From UMGS1696 sp964623635 (GTDB lineage: Bacteria > Bacillota > Clostridia > Oscillospirales > CAG-272): a stretch of DNA of 64,000 nucleotides. The notes beneath the pieces are model-generated. The model had not been told where the DNA came from and searched no databases. It saw only the letters and a list, made by a program, of their open reading frames with translations. Below, piece after piece: positions 34,530 to 42,616 of this stretch. Location of the stretch: assembly GCA_964623635.1 (NCBI GenBank), contig CAZUUA010000006.1, forward strand, positions 1 to 64,000, given 5' to 3'. The translations under genes were made by a program, and so were the position numbers. Position 1 is the stretch's first letter. The number at the start of each line of letters is the position of its first letter.

Positions 34530-35732
34530 ATGATCACGATGCCCAAACGATTTGGTATGTTCATCCATTGGGGACCCTACGCCATCACCGGCTGGCAGGA
34601 GCAGGTACGGATGCGCTGTGGGATACAGAGACAAGCCTACCGGGATATGGCAATGGCATTTGCACCAAGGCAGTACGATCCCGAAGCCTGGGTGCGTCTG
34701 GCAAAGGAAGCCGGCATGGAATACATATGCTTCACCACCAAGCACCACGACGGCTTTTGTATGTGGGACACCGCCGAGACCGATTTCAAGAGCACGACCA
34801 CCTGTGGCAGAGACATTCTGGCAGAGCTGGCAGAGGCCTGTCGGGAATACGATATGGCACTGTCCCTGTACTACTCCATTCCCGACTGGAACCATCCTTG
34901 CGGCTACAACGCTGTCTCGTCTCACCAGTGTCCGCCGGAGGAAGGCGATACCCCGGATATGGATGCGTACAAGGCCTACGTCCGTGCCCAAGTACGGGAG
35001 CTGCTGACCGGCTACGGCAAGATCTACACCTGGTTCTGGGACATTCCACCACAGCTCAGCGACCCGTCCATGAACGAATGGGTACGCTCCTTACAACCGG
35101 GTATCCTCATCAACGACCGTGGCTGGTGGGACGAGCATGGGCAGCCTTGCGGCGATTTCTCCACACCGGAGCGAACGGTGCCCGACGGAGAAGCCTTCAC
35201 CCGGTACACCGAAGCCTGCCAATCTGTGGGGCAACAAAGCTGGGGTTATCGGGAAAAGGAGGACTACTTTGCCCCGGCTTTCCTGGCACGCAGCATGGAC
35301 AAAATTTTGCTCATGGGTGGCAGCTATCTGCTCAACGTGGGGCCGGACAAGGATGGTGTGATCCCACCGAAAGCGGCAGAGATCGTGCGAAGGGTCGGAC
35401 AGTGGTATCGGTCGGTGCAGGAAGCCTTCACGCCGGTTGCAGTGCCTTGTGCCGCCTGGACAAGTGCCAACGTGTGGGCATCCCGTGCGGACGACACCCT
35501 GTATCTCCACACCCGTGCCCCTCTGACCGGCACCGGCCTATCCCTGGCACCACACACGGAGCTGCCCCGGTCGGTGACGGTATTGAACAACGGAGAGCCG
35601 GTTGCCTACAGTGTAGAGAACGTGCCGGAGGATTTTACCGGTGCCTTTGGCATCCTGCGTGCCCCGGTACTACGACTCCATGGACTGCCCACAGACACCG
35701 ATATGCCCCTTGTGATACGGATCAAGTTGTAA
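34530..35732 (+). CDS. Alpha-L-fucosidase-like glycoside hydrolase (GH29 type)
   Basis: A 400-residue protein without a signal peptide. RFGMFIHWGPYA and FTTKHHDGFCMWDT are the conserved GH29 barrel strands, and YTWFWDIPPQ holds the likely nucleophile Asp. A C-terminal beta domain follows. The barrel is compact, and the usual WFDG context reads WFWDIP, so substrate specificity may differ from classical fucosidases. It lies 78 bases after livF, behind the terminator, and no separate promoter is obvious. Confidence 0.8.
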   Translation: MITMPKRFGMFIHWGPYAITGWQEQVRMRCGIQRQAYRDMAMAFAPRQYDPEAWVRLAKEAGMEYICFTTKHHDGFCMWDTAETDFKSTTTCGRDILAELAEACREYDMALSLYYSIPDWNHPCGYNAVSSHQCPPEEGDTPDMDAYKAYVRAQVRELLTGYGKIYTWFWDIPPQLSDPSMNEWVRSLQPGILINDRGWWDEHGQPCGDFSTPERTVPDGEAFTRYTEACQSVGQQSWGYREKEDYFAPAFLARSMDKILLMGGSYLLNVGPDKDGVIPPKAAEIVRRVGQWYRSVQEAFTPVAVPCAAWTSANVWASRADDTLYLHTRAPLTGTGLSLAPHTELPRSVTVLNNGEPVAYSVENVPEDFTGAFGILRAPVLRLHGLPTDTDMPLVIRIKL

Positions 35733-35738
35733 AAACGA

Positions 35739-35785
35739 ATGCGCCGGAGATACCTTCCCAACGGTATTTCCTGCGCACATTTTTG
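35739..35785 (+). terminator. Terminator of GH29 gene
   Basis: TGCGC...GATACC pairs with GGTAT...GCGCA, followed by ATTTTTG. Confidence 0.75.
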
Positions 35786-35796
35786 TTTCACAAAGC

Positions 35797-35839
35797 AAAA
35801 CAGAGGCAAACTGTCCGTGACAGCATACCTCTGTTTTTT
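35797..35839. terminator. Bidirectional terminator before DUF1846 gene end
   Basis: AAAACAGAGG (35797-35806) pairs with CCTCTGTTTT (35828-35837). T-runs lie on both sides. Confidence 0.8.
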
Positions 35840-35846
35840 ATACATA

Positions 35847-37331
35847 TTATCTGTGGAACAGCTTCTTTGTCCCATACACCGGCTCACAGGTGGTACGGAT
35901 CCCCAGCTTGCGGTAGGTGTCCGCATCGGCTTGGGTCAGGATCACACTGGAATGGGCTTCGCATCCGGCCAGCTTCGGCAGCATCTCAAAGGCAGCCTTG
36001 GCGTGTTCGTCCTGCGCCGCACAAATGGACAGCGCCACCAGCGTTTCGTCTGCGTGGAGTCGGGGATTGCTGCAGCCCAAATTCCGGATCTTCAGCTGGC
36101 AAATGGGTTCCAGAATGGTAGGCGAAATCAGATGCACCTTGTCCTCGATTCCAGCCAGCGCCTTCAGTGCATTCAGCAGAGCCGCAGCAGAGGCACCCAG
36201 CAGATCCGACGTCTTGCCGGTCACGACCTTGTTTTCGTCCAGCGCAATGGCTACCGAAGGTCCGTCGGTCTCCGCAGCACGCTCCAAGGCATACCGCACC
36301 GGTGTCCGTAGCTCCGGCGTGATCTTGGCTCTGTTCATCAGCAGCTCCAGCTTGTACGCCATATCGCCGGTGCCTTTGCCTTCAGCCTGCTTTACCAGAC
36401 AATCGTAGTACCGCCGGATGATCTCCATGTTGGCAGCTTCCCGGACGGCTTCGTCGTCGTAGATGCAGTAACCGGCCATGTTCACACCCATATCGGTGGG
36501 AGACTTGTAGGGGCAGGTGCCGTAGATACCGTCAAAGAGCTGCCGCAGTACCGGGAAGATCTCCACGTCCCGGTTGTAGTTGACGGTGGTCTCTCCGTAA
36601 GCTTCCAGATGGAAGGGGTCGATCATGTTCACGTCTGCCAGATCCACGGTGGCCGCTTCGTAGGCAATGTTCACCGGATGGCTCAGAGACAGGTTCCAGA
36701 TGGGGAAGGTCTCAAATTTGGCGTAGCCGGACTTCAATCCACGCACACTGTCGTGGTATAGCTGAGACAGGCAGGTCGCCATTTTGCCGGAACCGGGACC
36801 GGGCGCTGTGATCACCACCAATTCCCGCTCCGTCTCGATGTAGTCGTTTTTGCCGTAGCCGTCCGGAGACAGGATCAGCTTCAGATTGGTGGGGTATCCG
36901 GGAATGATGTAATGCTTGAACACACGAATGCCCAGATTCTGCAGCCGGGTGATGAAAGCGTCTGCCCCGGCTTGTCCGGCGTATTGGGTCACGACTACGC
37001 TGCCCACATACAGTCCCCGTTCCCGGAACGCATCGATGAGCCGCAGGGTGTCCATATCGTAGGTGATGCCCAGGTCGCCTCGGATCTTGTTCTGCTCAAT
37101 GGACGGCGCCGACACCACGATCACGATCTCGGCCTGGTCCCGAAGCTGCATGAGCATATTGATCTTGCTGTCCGGCTTGAAGCCCGGCAGAACACGGGAA
37201 GCATGGTAATCGTCGAACAGCTTGCCGCCAAATTCCAGATACAGCTTGCCACCAAAATGGGAGATCCGTTCCAGTATTTTTTTCGTCTGCAAAGAGTTAT
37301 ATTTGTTGTTATCGAATCCCTGCTTAAACAT
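35847..37331 (-). CDS. DUF1846 family protein
   Basis: A 494-residue cytoplasmic protein matching DUF1846 throughout: FDNNKYNSLQTKKILERI at the start, FGGKLFDDYHASRVLPGF, ITAPGPGSGKMATCLSQLYHD (a P-loop-like GPGSGK at about residue 180), and the C-terminal LHADETLVALSICAAQDEHA. Members form oligomeric enzymes of unknown reaction in Firmicutes and Actinobacteria. ATG 37331 is chosen: GAGGTG lies just before it, and an upstream extension is unsupported. Confidence 0.9.
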   Translation of the reverse strand: MFKQGFDNNKYNSLQTKKILERISHFGGKLYLEFGGKLFDDYHASRVLPGFKPDSKINMLMQLRDQAEIVIVVSAPSIEQNKIRGDLGITYDMDTLRLIDAFRERGLYVGSVVVTQYAGQAGADAFITRLQNLGIRVFKHYIIPGYPTNLKLILSPDGYGKNDYIETERELVVITAPGPGSGKMATCLSQLYHDSVRGLKSGYAKFETFPIWNLSLSHPVNIAYEAATVDLADVNMIDPFHLEAYGETTVNYNRDVEIFPVLRQLFDGIYGTCPYKSPTDMGVNMAGYCIYDDEAVREAANMEIIRRYYDCLVKQAEGKGTGDMAYKLELLMNRAKITPELRTPVRYALERAAETDGPSVAIALDENKVVTGKTSDLLGASAAALLNALKALAGIEDKVHLISPTILEPICQLKIRNLGCSNPRLHADETLVALSICAAQDEHAKAAFEMLPKLAGCEAHSSVILTQADADTYRKLGIRTTCEPVYGTKKLFHR

Positions 37332-37424
37332 ATGCACCTCATGAATCAAAAATGTCAAGTCCATGTCCGGTATTCTGTGGAAAAGCTTCCCGGCATGAAC
37401 TGCGTGTGAAAATCAATCCGTATT

Positions 37425-37453
37425 ATTATATAACACCTTTGGCGAAAAAGCAA
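37425..37453 (-). promoter_or_regulatory. Promoter of DUF1846 gene
   Basis: Minus strand TTGCTT (37453-37448), 17-base spacer, TATAAT (37430-37425). Confidence 0.75.
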
Positions 37454-37547
37454 GAGGTTGAGAGACGAAAGTTGCAGAAAGATGTACGCACAACCCTGTG
37501 CAAAATGCAGAATCGTATGACCACCCAAACAATTGATGGATGCATTC

Positions 37548-39680
37548 TCATAGCGTGTGGGTGGTGCGCCGGATCACTTCTTCCTGCATGGTAGGCGAAA
37601 GACGGGTGAAATAATCGCTGTAGCCGCCGATCCGCACAACCAGGTCTTTGTGGTTTTCCGGATGCAGCCGTGCGTCCTCTAAGATCCGGTTGTCGGTCAC
37701 ATTCACCTGGATCTCAAAGCCCCCACGTTCGATGTACGTCTCCAGCAGGGTACAAAGCATCTCTTCACTGTGTTGTCCAAGCAGGGCGGACGAGAACTTC
37801 ATGTTCACGGCAATGCCGCCAATGAAGGGTGTGTGATCCCAACAGGTGGACGACAGGATCGATGTGGTGGGGCCATCCATCTCTCGTCCCTGGGCAGGAC
37901 CGGAGCCGTCCCCCAGCGGAAAACCGGCCAGTCTTCCATCGGGTGTGGCACCGGTGGAACGGCCGAACTGGTCGTGCATGATCCAGCAGAACAGCGATGG
38001 CACCAGATGGGCACCGGCAAAGGGCAGAGTGATCTTGGTGCATTCTTCCGCCAAAAACTGCGACAGCTGCTGCACATACCATTCCGGATTTTCTTCTGTA
38101 GGCGCACTGTTGCCATACCCCGGCAATTCCCGGATCTGGGCAAGCAGAGCAGGATTCGAAGCGAAGTTGTCGTCCAGTGCCGCTTTGTACCGGTCAAGGG
38201 TCACGGTGTGGTCACGGAACACCAGCTTGGCCATGGCAGCCAGTCCGTCTGCAGCGTTGGCAAGTCCCACAAAGGAAGGCATGATCCAGTTGTACCGGGC
38301 GCCGCCTTCTTCGATATCCAGTCCCAATTCCAGACAATCGTGGACAAAGCAGGACAAAAGCGGATCCAGGCAGGTCTTGGCACGCTCATACCGACAGAGC
38401 ACCTGGTAGGCAGCATTGGCACGCATACGTTCCCGGATGTGGCTCGTGTAGGCAGTGTACAGCGCATCCATGGTGGGATAGTCTCCGGCAGCCAGCACCG
38501 TTAGCAGCTCACCGGGCAGGTTCATATAGGGACTGGCGACCCATACATTGGAGGAACCAATGGGTGTGATCTCCACACAGGTGGAGTGGATGTAGGCACA
38601 GGCTTCCTCCGGGGACAGGCCATAGTGCTGCAGACCGGTGCGGATCACGTCGTCGTTGAAGATGGCAGGATGAGAATGTCCCTTGGCCAGCACAGCACTT
38701 GCCAGCGCAATATCGGATCTTGGCGTATCGGCACAGGTGCACAGTCCCAGAGAGGGATAGACAAGATGTACCTGCTCCACGGCACGGATACACATCTGGG
38801 TGATGGGATTGGAGACCACGGTACCGTCCGGCAGCCTGCCACCGACCATGAAGCCGCTGGAAAGACCATGTGGCACACGGCGGTTGATCTGGATGCACAG
38901 GCAGTCGATGAGGGTCTGTGCCATGTCGTCGGTCAGAATGCCCTTTTCCCGGTCTGCATGATAATAGGGCAGCAGATACCGGTCCGGTCTGCCCAGCTGG
39001 TATTGCAGCGTAGACGGACGCAGGGGCTTGACGGAGATGACATAGGTCACAAAGGCCACCGATTGCACCGCTTCGTGAAAGCTGCCAGCCGGTTCTCTGG
39101 GCACCTTGCGGCAGATGGCAGCGATGGTCTCGTATTCGCTTTTGCGTACCGGATCGGTCTCGTTTTCCGCCAGATGGGCAGCGTAGTCGGCATAGCGGTC
39201 ACTGAACGCTTCCACGGCAGATAGGCACATCTGACAAGCCCGGTACCAATCGGCCTTGCGCACGCTGTCCGGATCTTCGGCAGGGTCGGGCAGTGCGGCG
39301 ATCTTTTCGTCAATATAGGCACGAACACCGGCGGTACCCATGGTCAAAAGCCGGTCGTAGTCGATGGCCATATGGGATTCCTGCCCCACCGGACAGTGCA
39401 TCTCCTCCACGGCATATTGGTTGATGGTCGCCCATTCGGCCTGTTCTTCTGCCGTCAGCGGAACAGACGATGGCTTGCCTACGATCCATTCGCCGGGATC
39501 GATGGACACAGCCCAATTCTGGTACGCTTCTGTCAGGGCAAGGGCATACCGCCGGGCGCCACTGGACTCCCAGCGATGGCGCAGATAGGCTTTTTGAAAA
39601 TAGTAATAAAACGGTGTATAGTCGATGACAGGCTCCAAGGCAGCTTGGCGCAGTGCATCGATCCGTGCTTTATCGTACAT
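37548..39680 (-). CDS. Glycyl-radical enzyme (PFL-like), substrate unknown
   Basis: A 710-residue enzyme of the pyruvate formate-lyase superfamily. The glycyl-radical loop near the C-terminus reads VVRIGGYSDYFTRLSPTMQEEVIRR-type, with the radical Gly in RIGGYS (about residues 686-691). The Cys loop is STCVEIT, where known dehydratases and lyases have GCVEP, so the residue before the thiyl Cys is Thr and the Pro after Glu is Ile. It is shorter than the well-known lyases and dehydratases (roughly 780-900 residues). Pyruvate formate-lyase itself has two Cys at the active site, which are not present here. ATG 39680 has GGAGG 5-8 bases upstream. No activase is adjacent; one lies at 17708-18610. 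Confidence 0.88.
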   Translation of the reverse strand: MYDKARIDALRQAALEPVIDYTPFYYYFQKAYLRHRWESSGARRYALALTEAYQNWAVSIDPGEWIVGKPSSVPLTAEEQAEWATINQYAVEEMHCPVGQESHMAIDYDRLLTMGTAGVRAYIDEKIAALPDPAEDPDSVRKADWYRACQMCLSAVEAFSDRYADYAAHLAENETDPVRKSEYETIAAICRKVPREPAGSFHEAVQSVAFVTYVISVKPLRPSTLQYQLGRPDRYLLPYYHADREKGILTDDMAQTLIDCLCIQINRRVPHGLSSGFMVGGRLPDGTVVSNPITQMCIRAVEQVHLVYPSLGLCTCADTPRSDIALASAVLAKGHSHPAIFNDDVIRTGLQHYGLSPEEACAYIHSTCVEITPIGSSNVWVASPYMNLPGELLTVLAAGDYPTMDALYTAYTSHIRERMRANAAYQVLCRYERAKTCLDPLLSCFVHDCLELGLDIEEGGARYNWIMPSFVGLANAADGLAAMAKLVFRDHTVTLDRYKAALDDNFASNPALLAQIRELPGYGNSAPTEENPEWYVQQLSQFLAEECTKITLPFAGAHLVPSLFCWIMHDQFGRSTGATPDGRLAGFPLGDGSGPAQGREMDGPTTSILSSTCWDHTPFIGGIAVNMKFSSALLGQHSEEMLCTLLETYIERGGFEIQVNVTDNRILEDARLHPENHKDLVVRIGGYSDYFTRLSPTMQEEVIRRTTHTL

Positions 39681-39723
39681 AAGGCTCCTCCAATGTGGAA
39701 AAGATGGCAAAGATCTTGTTACA

Positions 39724-39752
39724 AGGATACCATGTTTGGACAGATTTGTCAA
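39724..39752 (-). promoter_or_regulatory. Promoter of glycyl-radical enzyme gene
   Basis: Minus strand TTGACA (39752-39747), 17-base spacer, TATCCT (39729-39724). Confidence 0.75.
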
Positions 39753-39772
39753 GAGAAACGAAAAAAACGACA

Positions 39773-39832
39773 TAAAAAAAGTATGGAACCCATCGGAGAC
39801 GAGCTGCGGTGGCGTTCCATACGTTTCGCACA
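39773..39832 (-). terminator. Terminator of the DMT transporter gene
   Basis: GTATGGAAC (39781-39789) pairs with GTTCCATAC (39824-39832). On the minus strand a run of seven Ts follows the stem. Confidence 0.88.
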
Positions 39833-39837
39833 ATGCT

Positions 39838-40734
39838 TTAGAATAGGAATAAAAACGTGGCTGCAAAGGACAGGAGCAGACCGATGGCGGTTTTCTTTGC
39901 CGGAAATTCCCGGAAGAACACCATACCGGCTATGGCAGACAGCACCACCATGCCGCCGGTCACCAGCGGATACAGCACCGACGCCGGTACGTTGGCGGCA
40001 CCCACCAGCTGCAGCATATACGAGGTGCCATTGCAGGCGGCATTGACCATCACGATCCCGGCGATCAGTCCCATAGACCGGTTCGTCAGCGGCTCCGGCA
40101 GTGGAGCGGTGTGTTTCGTTTGACACAGGATCAGTAGTGCCAACGTGGACAGCAGACCGTTGATACCGTTGGACAGGATCACAAAATCCATGGCGCCTAC
40201 GGTGGGCATAACGGCGATCTGGTGGATCTTGGAGGTGATGCTCATAAAACCATTCAGCGTGAATACCACAAAGCAAAGGAGAAAGAACAGCTTTCGTGTT
40301 TGGGCAGAGCCGCCTTTTTCTCCCAGCACCGGGAAGATCATGGAGACGGCCAACAGCACCACGCCCAGGATCCGTCCGATGGTCAGCGATTCACTAAGCC
40401 AGATCACGCCGTACAGATAGGGCAGCAGCATCCCACCCAGCATCAAGAACATGGAATACACAGACAGACTGCCCAGGGCAAACATCCGAAAACCAATGAG
40501 GGTGTAGGAGCAGCACAGCACCGCTATGATGGTCGCCATGCCCAGCGAGAACGCCGTGATCTGCACCGAAAATCCATTCAGGCAGAAGAACAGCAGTGCC
40601 GTCACCAATCCGCTCAGCGCCGTGAACAGCAGAGAAGTGGTCACAGCATTGCCGAAGCGAAGCTGGTAGAATTTGTTGGTGGAAAACTGCAGCGCCAGCA
40701 ACACCACAGCCACCAGGATCATGAGATAATACAT
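39838..40734 (-). CDS. DMT-superfamily (EamA-like) membrane transporter
   Basis: A 298-residue protein with ten hydrophobic helices, the fold of drug/metabolite transporters with two EamA halves. LPYLYGVIWLSESLTIGRILGVVLL and YPLVTGGMVVLSAIAGMVFFREFPAKKTAIGLLLS carry the conserved GExl/RE-type helix ends of each half. The substrate is unknown. It precedes the glycyl-radical enzyme gene on the same strand, but a terminator separates them. The ATG at 40734 lacks a strong ribosome site. Confidence 0.78.
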   Translation of the reverse strand: MYYLMILVAVVLLALQFSTNKFYQLRFGNAVTTSLLFTALSGLVTALLFFCLNGFSVQITAFSLGMATIIAVLCCSYTLIGFRMFALGSLSVYSMFLMLGGMLLPYLYGVIWLSESLTIGRILGVVLLAVSMIFPVLGEKGGSAQTRKLFFLLCFVVFTLNGFMSITSKIHQIAVMPTVGAMDFVILSNGINGLLSTLALLILCQTKHTAPLPEPLTNRSMGLIAGIVMVNAACNGTSYMLQLVGAANVPASVLYPLVTGGMVVLSAIAGMVFFREFPAKKTAIGLLLSFAATFLFLF

Positions 40735-40768
40735 GGTTGTTAGACTCCTGTTTCAGGAACTTTTTTGT

Positions 40769-40878
40769 TTAATATGCAAATTGGCGGCCAATGTGGATTA
40801 TTATGTTACAAAGCTTAATGTGCAAATTGGCGGCCAATTCGGACATCCAAAACCCATAGACTTAATGTGCAAATTGGC
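40769..40878. repeat. Three near-identical short repeats at the ABC exporter 3' end
   Basis: A 24-base unit beginning TTAATRTGCAAATTGGCGGC occurs at 40769-40792 and 40815-40838. Its first 17 bases recur at 40862-40878, where they encode the stop and last codons (QFAH) of the ABC exporter. The period is 46-47 bases. Each full unit contains the dyad ATTGGC-G-GCCAAT. It resembles repeated copies of the gene's end. It is not CRISPR: there are too few units, and the last one is coding. Confidence 0.8.
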
Positions 40879-42616
40879 TATTCCACAAATTTGCGTAAAA
40901 TCCACCTTTTTCCAGCAGCGCATCATGGGTGCCGGTCTCCACTACGGTGCCGTCCCGCATGACCAAGATCAGGTCTGCTTCCTTGATGGTGGACAGTCGG
41001 TGGGCTACGATGAAGCTGGTGCGACCCTTCATCATGTTGCCAAAGGCTTCCTGAATCTTCATTTCGGTACGGGTGTCAATGGAGGACGTGGCTTCGTCCA
41101 GGATCAGCATCGGTGGTACCGCTACCATCACACGGGCAATGCTGATGAGCTGCCGTTGTCCCTGAGAAAGCCCACCTTTGTCCTCACCAATGACGGTGTT
41201 ATAGCCTTCCGGCAGCCGCTTGATGAAGCTGTGCGCATGGGCAGCCTTGGCAGCTGCGATGATCTCCTCGTCGGTCACATCCCGACCCATGGCGATATTG
41301 TCCCGTACCGTGCCGTTCAGCAGCCAAGTGTCCTGCAGCACCATACCAATATTTTCCCGAAGCGAATGTCTTGTGGCGTGATAGATGGACGTGCTGTCCA
41401 TGGAAATGTCACCGGCATTCACATCGTAGAACCGCATGAGCAGATTGATCAGCGTGGTCTTGCCGCAGCCGGTGGGTCCCACGATGGCCACACGCATACC
41501 GGGACGAATGTGCAGATCCAGGTGTCGGATCAGGGGCTTTTCCGGCACGTAGGAAAAGGAGATATCCTCCATGGCTACCTCGCCACGCACGTTCTGCAGC
41601 ACCACCGCATCGGTGTCGTCAGCCGTTTCGCTGGGCTGCTCGATCAGCTCAAACACACGGGCAGCACAGGTCAGGGCATTTTGCAGCTCCGTCACCACAC
41701 CGGAGATCTCGTTAAAGGGCTTGGTATATTGGTTGGCGTAGCTCAGAAAGCTGGTGAGTCCACCCACCGTCATGCCACCGGAAAGCACCGTCAGAGCACC
41801 GGTCAGACACACCGCCGCATACACCATGTTGTTCACAAAACGAGTGGACGGATTGGTGATGGAGGAGAAGAACGTGGCACGCAGCGCATATTTTTCCAGC
41901 CGTCCATTGATCTCGTCGAACTGTGCCACCATGGCATCCTCACGACCAAAGGCCATGGTGACCTTCTGCCCACCAACAGCTTCGTTGATAAAGGCTGTCT
42001 GTTCTCCACGGGTCTCCGATTGGAGCCGGAACATCTCATGGGTGCGCTTGGCGATGAAGCTGGCCACAAACAGAGACAGCGGCGTCAGGAGCACCACCAC
42101 CAGTGTGATCAGCGGATGGATGGTCAGCATGAAGACGAGGGTACCCACAATGGTCACCACACCGGTGAACAGGTTGGAGAAGCCCATGAGCAGCCCATCC
42201 CCGAAGGCATCCGCATCGGCGATCACCCGGCTGACGATCTCTCCATGGGAGTGGCTGTCGATATAGGAAAGAGGCAGGGTGCTGATCTTGGTGAACGCTT
42301 CGGCCCGAATGTCTCGGATCACCTGGAAGGTAATGCGGTTGTGGAAGGTGGTCATGCACCATTGGGACAGTGCGATCACCAGCGTACAAACGGCGATCTG
42401 TATAAGCAGTGCCACGATGGCATCCATGTCCACCTGCCCCACGCCGATGGCACAGTCAATGGCACGACCCACCAGAATGGGGATATACAGAGACAGTACC
42501 GCCGAAACGAAGGCAAACAGCAGCGACAGTCCCAGCAGTACCCGATACCGGCGAATGTAGTGCAACACCTGCCGAATGGTATTTGTATCCAACTTCTTTT
42601 TGTTCTGTTTAGCCAT
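40862..42616 (-). CDS. Heterodimeric ABC exporter, subunit with the canonical Walker B
   Basis: A 584-residue fused membrane-plus-ATPase half transporter. Six membrane helices (about residues 20-310) precede the nucleotide-binding domain. Walker A GPTGCGKTT and Walker B LILDEATSSID are canonical, and the H-loop is VAHRLSTI. Its signature is LSQGQRQ in place of LSGGQ. This fits the consensus-Walker-B partner in TM287/288- or LmrCD-like heterodimers. Known relatives export drugs, lipids or peptides. ATG 42616 follows GGAGG and overlaps the partner gene by 8 bases. Confidence 0.9.
   Translation of the reverse strand: MAKQNKKKLDTNTIRQVLHYIRRYRVLLGLSLLFAFVSAVLSLYIPILVGRAIDCAIGVGQVDMDAIVALLIQIAVCTLVIALSQWCMTTFHNRITFQVIRDIRAEAFTKISTLPLSYIDSHSHGEIVSRVIADADAFGDGLLMGFSNLFTGVVTIVGTLVFMLTIHPLITLVVVLLTPLSLFVASFIAKRTHEMFRLQSETRGEQTAFINEAVGGQKVTMAFGREDAMVAQFDEINGRLEKYALRATFFSSITNPSTRFVNNMVYAAVCLTGALTVLSGGMTVGGLTSFLSYANQYTKPFNEISGVVTELQNALTCAARVFELIEQPSETADDTDAVVLQNVRGEVAMEDISFSYVPEKPLIRHLDLHIRPGMRVAIVGPTGCGKTTLINLLMRFYDVNAGDISMDSTSIYHATRHSLRENIGMVLQDTWLLNGTVRDNIAMGRDVTDEEIIAAAKAAHAHSFIKRLPEGYNTVIGEDKGGLSQGQRQLISIARVMVAVPPMLILDEATSSIDTRTEMKIQEAFGNMMKGRTSFIVAHRLSTIKEADLILVMRDGTVVETGTHDALLEKGGFYANLWNSQFAH

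Noticed and set aside
40769..40878. A small CRISPR array
   Set aside because: There are only two full units plus one partial, the last unit is coding sequence, and no cas genes are present.
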